64,000 nt of DNA. Source: Providencia alcalifaciens (GTDB taxonomy: Bacteria > Pseudomonadota > Gammaproteobacteria > Enterobacterales > Enterobacteriaceae). This document shows positions 60,425-64,000 of the stretch, piece by piece (the first letter of the stretch is position 1; every line of letters begins with the position of its first letter). A program made the translations under genes and the position numbers. The stretch lies in the NCBI RefSeq assembly GCF_915403165.1, contig NZ_OU659204.1, positions 1,488,001 to 1,552,000 of the forward strand, written 5' to 3'. The notes under the pieces were generated by a model. That model saw only the letters and a list, made by a program, of their open reading frames with translations. It had not been told where the DNA came from and did no database searches.

Positions 60425-60865
60425 CTAACTTTTCATTTTATCTAGAAAGCGTTTGGCGGAGATATGCCATGTGTTGGGGCAGGGATTGAAGCCGAGTTTG
60501 GGGTAAGTGTTTTGAGAGTCGGGGGTGGAGCGAAAAATTAAATGACACTCGGGGGGAAGCTCCTCGGCGGTGAGGCGCAGCAAATGCTTGCCGACACCTT
60601 GGTGAAGATACTGAATATCTACCGCAATTTCAGAGATATAGCAGCAAAAACTATAATCCGTGATCGCGCGAGCGAAACCCACCACCTGCCCATCTACCCA
60701 AGCACTGATTAGTAAATCCGCATTATTTAACATCGAATCCAGCAACGCGACATCGTCAGTGGGCACAAACGTATCCAGTGGGGATTGCTTCAATAAATTC
60801 AAAAAATCATCCACCGAAATCGAATGGTTCACTTTATACGTGATGTGGCTATTCACTGGCTCCAT
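60425..60865 (-). CDS. GNAT acetyltransferase, 146 residues
   Basis: GNAT fold with the acetyl-CoA loop YLHQGVGKHLL (residues 86-96), preceded by ISEIAVDIQ and followed by RSTPDSQNTYPKLGF. The substrate cannot be told. It lies between fliA and the bet region on the reverse strand. Confidence 0.85.
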   Translation of the reverse strand: MEPVNSHITYKVNHSISVDDFLNLLKQSPLDTFVPTDDVALLDSMLNNADLLISAWVDGQVVGFARAITDYSFCCYISEIAVDIQYLHQGVGKHLLRLTAEELPPECHLIFRSTPDSQNTYPKLGFNPCPNTWHISAKRFLDKMKS

Positions 60866-61170
60866 GTCATTCCCTCATAAATAAAAACGCTAATATAGTT
60901 TTAGCTCGGAATCATGAAAATTGCCTGTTTTTCTTTGTGTTTTTGCGCGATAGCATCGAGATATTTGACGGGGAATAATGGAGCCAATAAATAAAAATGC
61001 AGAAACAATCACTACGGATATTAATGTATATTCAATCAATTGATTTTATAGTTAATTAATCATAAGTATTTAATAAATAATGAAATATAAAAAATAAAAA
61101 ATATATTTTCTACACCGATATGTTGTAAGTGCATATAATGCCAAATTATGCATTTACAGTAGGTATCCAT
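60866..61170. other. AT-rich intergenic region
   Basis: No gene is visible in these 305 bases. The middle (61020-61120) is extremely AT-rich and probably carries the promoter of the secreted protein gene that follows. Confidence 0.4.
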
Positions 61171-61533
61171 ATGTTCAAAAAGGTTATTGTTGTCTTTTTT
61201 CTTGTTTTTTGTGCTCCTTTTGGCTTTGCCACCGACTTGTCATTTAAAGAAAAATCACCCGTTGATCGCCTATATCATGAAAATTACCAAGGAATGGACA
61301 CACTGCGGGAAGAGCAGAAGTTCAAATTTGACCCTAAATTAAAAATTGCTCAGCAAGATCGTAGCTACCAATCGCTACTCGAACAGCGGGATGAAGATGA
61401 AAAATCCCTACTCAATCACATACGCCCTTGTGATATCAACCCAACGGCAGCAGGCTGTCCGGGGCATTTATCATGGATGAACAACCCGCGTGAGCTTCAA
61501 TCCATGCTAGAGCAAAAATATCAGAATGAATAA
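61171..61533 (+). CDS. Secreted protein of unknown function, 120 residues
   Basis: The ATG at 61171 behind AGG gives a clean signal peptide (MFKKVIVVFFLVFCAPFGFA); the longer frame from 61129 would spoil it. The mature part is polar, with two cysteines (RPCDINPTAAGCPG) for a likely disulfide. No family is recognised. A bidirectional terminator separates it from betT. Confidence 0.65.
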   Translation: MFKKVIVVFFLVFCAPFGFATDLSFKEKSPVDRLYHENYQGMDTLREEQKFKFDPKLKIAQQDRSYQSLLEQRDEDEKSLLNHIRPCDINPTAAGCPGHLSWMNNPRELQSMLEQKYQNE

Positions 61534-61557
61534 TTAGCATTCCCCCGTGTTGCAAAT

Positions 61558-61582
61558 AAAAGGCGCTTATTGAGCGCCTTTT
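61558..61582. terminator. Bidirectional terminator
   Basis: Stem AAAAGGCGCT/AGCGCCTTTT (61558-61567, 61573-61582), serving both the secreted protein gene and betT. Confidence 0.85.
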
Positions 61583-61608
61583 GCATTGTTTAAATAATCA
61601 GCTTTCTA

Positions 61609-63651
61609 TCAATTTCCTTCGGGAAAGGTCAATGTCGCCCCCGGTGCTTCGCGGCTTAAATGAATAAAGTTTAAATGCTTCTCATATTGGTCGAGGATAT
61701 CGCTGATCACCTGCTCTTTGGTGTAGTCCATTAAATCGTTAGCTTGGGTGCCTTCCCACAAGTAAGTTTCAAGGCGGTAATAGTGGGATTTCCCTGAACG
61801 AGCGCGGTAGGTAAAGCTTGGTACCGTATAGCGACGCGGCCAGATTTGGTAGATAAAACTTTGTTCTTCTTCTAAATCGACAACTAACTCTAAGTGATTA
61901 AGTCGCTCTTCTTCAGCAAGAGGATGGGTCGCAAATTCCACCTTAGCCCCACGCAATTCCAGCTCTTTAGCCACGTCTTGCATTGCAGGAATACAGACTA
62001 AATCTAACATCCGTTGGGTGTAGGTGGTACCCGGGAAATTCATCACGCGTCCCAGACGCTGTTTCCACTTAATAGGCTCGTTGCCATACAGCGGTGCAGG
62101 GGCATTGGTATTAATGGCACTGACGCGGCGATAATCTTCAAACCGCAATGATTTATACAGCCCCGCCATAATAAAGAAGATCACAAAACTAAACGGCAGC
62201 CCCATAATCACAGTGGTATTTTGCAGGGCGGGCACCCCATCAGTCATTAACATCCCAAGGGTGAGTAAACCGATGGCCACTGACCAGAAAATTCGCAGCC
62301 AATTAGGGGAATCGTGATTAATATCGCTCAGTTTTGAGGTGAAATTTCCCAGCACTAACGAGCCTGAATCCGCGGATGTCACGTAAAAAAGTAACCCTGT
62401 AATAGTGGCAACGGAGGCAGTTAATCCAAACCCCGGATATAACTCAAGTAGGGAATAAAACCCTTTTTCGGGAGCCTCTAATACCGTTTCGGCTAATGCT
62501 TTATTGCCATGAATAATTTCATACAGAGCGCTATTACCAAAGATAGATAGCCAAAGTAGCGTGAAAACAAACGGGATGATCAGCGTGCCAATCACAAACT
62601 GGCGAATGGTGCGACCACGGGAAATTCGGGCTAAAAATAGGCCAACAAAAGGCGACCATGCTACCCACCATGCCCAGAAAAACAGGGTCCAGCTATTCAT
62701 CCAGTCGGTCGGCCTATCAAACGCAAAACTGTTAAGGGTCATGCCCATAAAACGGTTCACATAATCCCCAACGTTGAGTACCAGCGCATTGAGCAGAAAT
62801 TCCGTATCCCCTACAAAGAGGATAAACAGGATCAGCCCCAAGGCCAGTAATACGTTCAGTTCCGAGAGAATGCGGATCCCTTTATTGACCCCCGATGTGG
62901 CAGAAATCACCGCCATGACCACCGAAAGGAAAATCAGCCCACCTTGCACCGTTAACCCTTGGGGAAGGTCAAACAGCACTTTTAGCCCGTAATTGAGCTG
63001 CACCACGCCAATACCGAGGGTAGTAGCGATACCGAAAATCGTCCCGAGCACAGCGGCAATATCGACGGTATGACCAATCGGCCCGTTAATCCGATTACCA
63101 AAAATCGGATATAGGGCAGAACGGATGGTTAATGGCAAATTATAGCGATAACTAAAGTAACCGAGCGCAATGCCCATCAAGGCGTACATTGACCAGCCCG
63201 TGAGTCCATAGTGAAACAGTGTCCACACCATCGACTGACGAGCCGCTTCAAGGGTTTCGCCTTCACCCGTTGGCGGTAACATATATTGAGTGACCGGTTC
63301 AGCCACCGAGAAAAACATCAAATCAATGCCGATCCCCGCGGCAAATAGCATCGCCGACCAGCTGAGTAAACTAAATTCCGGTTTGGATTGTTCCGGTCCC
63401 AGTTTGATATTCCCAAAGCGCGAGGTGGCGATAAAAATCACAAAAACGATATACAAGGTGGCGGCGAGTAAATAATACCAGCCGAAGGTTTTTGACACCC
63501 AACCCAGTGTTGCAACAATCCATTGATTTGCGGTGTCAGTCATCAGGATGGTGAAAAAAGAAAACGCCAGTATTAAGGCGGCGGAGGTAAAAAAAACAAC
63601 GTGATTAAGTTGGTCTTTCTGCCCATTTTTTGGACTTTTTGAATTTGTCAT
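61609..63651 (-). CDS. betT: Choline transporter BetT, BCCT family
   Basis: 680 residues from the ATG at 63651 (E. coli BetT has 677); the longer frame adds an unrelated 19 residues. Twelve membrane spans are visible, with the BCCT aromatic motif (FFWAWWVAWSPFVGLFLARISRGR) and a long cytoplasmic C-terminal domain used for osmotic sensing. It imports choline for glycine betaine synthesis and is divergent from betI. Confidence 0.95.
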   Translation of the reverse strand: MTNSKSPKNGQKDQLNHVVFFTSAALILAFSFFTILMTDTANQWIVATLGWVSKTFGWYYLLAATLYIVFVIFIATSRFGNIKLGPEQSKPEFSLLSWSAMLFAAGIGIDLMFFSVAEPVTQYMLPPTGEGETLEAARQSMVWTLFHYGLTGWSMYALMGIALGYFSYRYNLPLTIRSALYPIFGNRINGPIGHTVDIAAVLGTIFGIATTLGIGVVQLNYGLKVLFDLPQGLTVQGGLIFLSVVMAVISATSGVNKGIRILSELNVLLALGLILFILFVGDTEFLLNALVLNVGDYVNRFMGMTLNSFAFDRPTDWMNSWTLFFWAWWVAWSPFVGLFLARISRGRTIRQFVIGTLIIPFVFTLLWLSIFGNSALYEIIHGNKALAETVLEAPEKGFYSLLELYPGFGLTASVATITGLLFYVTSADSGSLVLGNFTSKLSDINHDSPNWLRIFWSVAIGLLTLGMLMTDGVPALQNTTVIMGLPFSFVIFFIMAGLYKSLRFEDYRRVSAINTNAPAPLYGNEPIKWKQRLGRVMNFPGTTYTQRMLDLVCIPAMQDVAKELELRGAKVEFATHPLAEEERLNHLELVVDLEEEQSFIYQIWPRRYTVPSFTYRARSGKSHYYRLETYLWEGTQANDLMDYTKEQVISDILDQYEKHLNFIHLSREAPGATLTFPEGN

Positions 63652-63791
63652 TGGCAGTTCCACAGTTTTATCTGGATGAAAATTTAAAGTTATATCATTT
63701 ACTAACACATTGAATTATTAGTAAATATTTAAAATTTCACGGGTATCTCCTCGAGTTGATTGTGAATGAATTGTTGTAAACCATAGTTAAT

Positions 63792-63809
63792 ATTGATTGA
63801 ACATTCAAT
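63792..63809. promoter_or_regulatory. Probable BetI operator
   Basis: ATTGATTGAACATTCAAT lies midway between betT and betI. Its imperfect palindrome is very close to the operator known from the E. coli bet region, so BetI probably controls both genes from here in response to choline. Confidence 0.7.
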
Positions 63810-63860
63810 TAAAAAATCGTTTAATAAATGGGTTCAATGGTCTTATTAGGTTTTCATGCC

Positions 63861-64000
63861 ATGCCGAAAATAGGCGTTCAATCGATACGTAAACAGCAGT
63901 TAATTCAGGCCACTTTAGCGGTCATCAACGAAGTGGGAATGCAAGAAGCCAGCTTTGTGCTGATCGCCCGTAAAGCGGGAGTCTCTACTGGGATTATTAG
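63861..64000 (+). CDS. betI: Choline-responsive repressor BetI, 5' part
   Basis: The first 46 codons are visible: [46 protein letters not shown], a TetR-type helix-turn-helix nearly identical in layout to E. coli BetI. The window ends inside the DNA-binding domain. betB and betA probably follow. Confidence 0.9.
   Translation, partial: MPKIGVQSIRKQQLIQATLAVINEVGMQEASFVLIARKAGVSTGII

Overview
The window looks like a stretch of a Providencia or close Morganellaceae (Enterobacterales) chromosome. It is moderately AT-rich, and its host part carries a flagellin cluster (fliT-fliS-fliD facing fliC-fliA), betT/betI, a second peptide deformylase and a DUF4822 gene. The genus call is inferred from protein resemblance by eye and gene order; no search was run.

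Positions 1 to about 49,700 are most of a lambdoid, siphovirus-like prophage. The left end, with any integrase and attL, lies outside the window. From left to right: a leftward early operon (1-3,343) with small phage genes, a coiled-coil protein, a pentapeptide-repeat protein and a C4-type antisense RNA in its leader; an immunity region (3,580-6,545) with CI, Cro, CII, matching operators and a two-gene PIN-domain pair in the place lambda uses for rexAB; replication genes (O-like, DnaB); a nin region whose ninG carries an in-frame stop; a Q-position gene; a TudS-DUF1722 cargo gene; and a lysis cassette (holin, M15 endolysin, Rz/Rz1). A short accessory stretch follows (16,007-18,129) with a KilA-N gene behind a structured leader and a reverse-strand YfbU gene. 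Packaging and head genes run from terminase to major capsid and neck proteins, then the tail genes (tube, G/GT chaperones, tape measure, M, L, K, I, J, fibre).

Two places in the late operon have a -1 slippery heptamer directly before a TAA stop: AAAAAAC in the G/GT tail chaperone pair and GGGAAAG at the end of the major capsid gene. The second would add a 16-residue tail to some capsid subunits.

A cargo island of about 9.4 kb (28,021-37,413) splits the tail operon between GT and the tape measure gene. It holds a LexA-boxed umuDC, a large nuclease/P-loop NTPase, a truncated HExxH gene back to back with an ORF6N gene inside a perfect 16-bp inverted repeat, a three-gene operon starting with a TIGR04255-like protein, and two envelope proteins. 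Its content and its own terminators suggest host-benefit or anti-phage modules. The NTPase gene and the TIGR04255 trio are the best candidates for an undescribed system.

From 49,700 to 51,290 is a very AT-rich three-gene locus (two paralogous 137-residue proteins and one secreted protein). Host genes follow: a DUF1097 membrane protein, a peptidoglycan-binding remnant, a YadA-type adhesin, DUF4822, def, the flagellar cluster with two sigma-28 promoters, two copies of a palindromic repeat around fliA with a hexamer array, a GNAT gene, and the divergent betT/betI pair with its operator. I saw no tRNA, rRNA, CRISPR array or insertion sequence.
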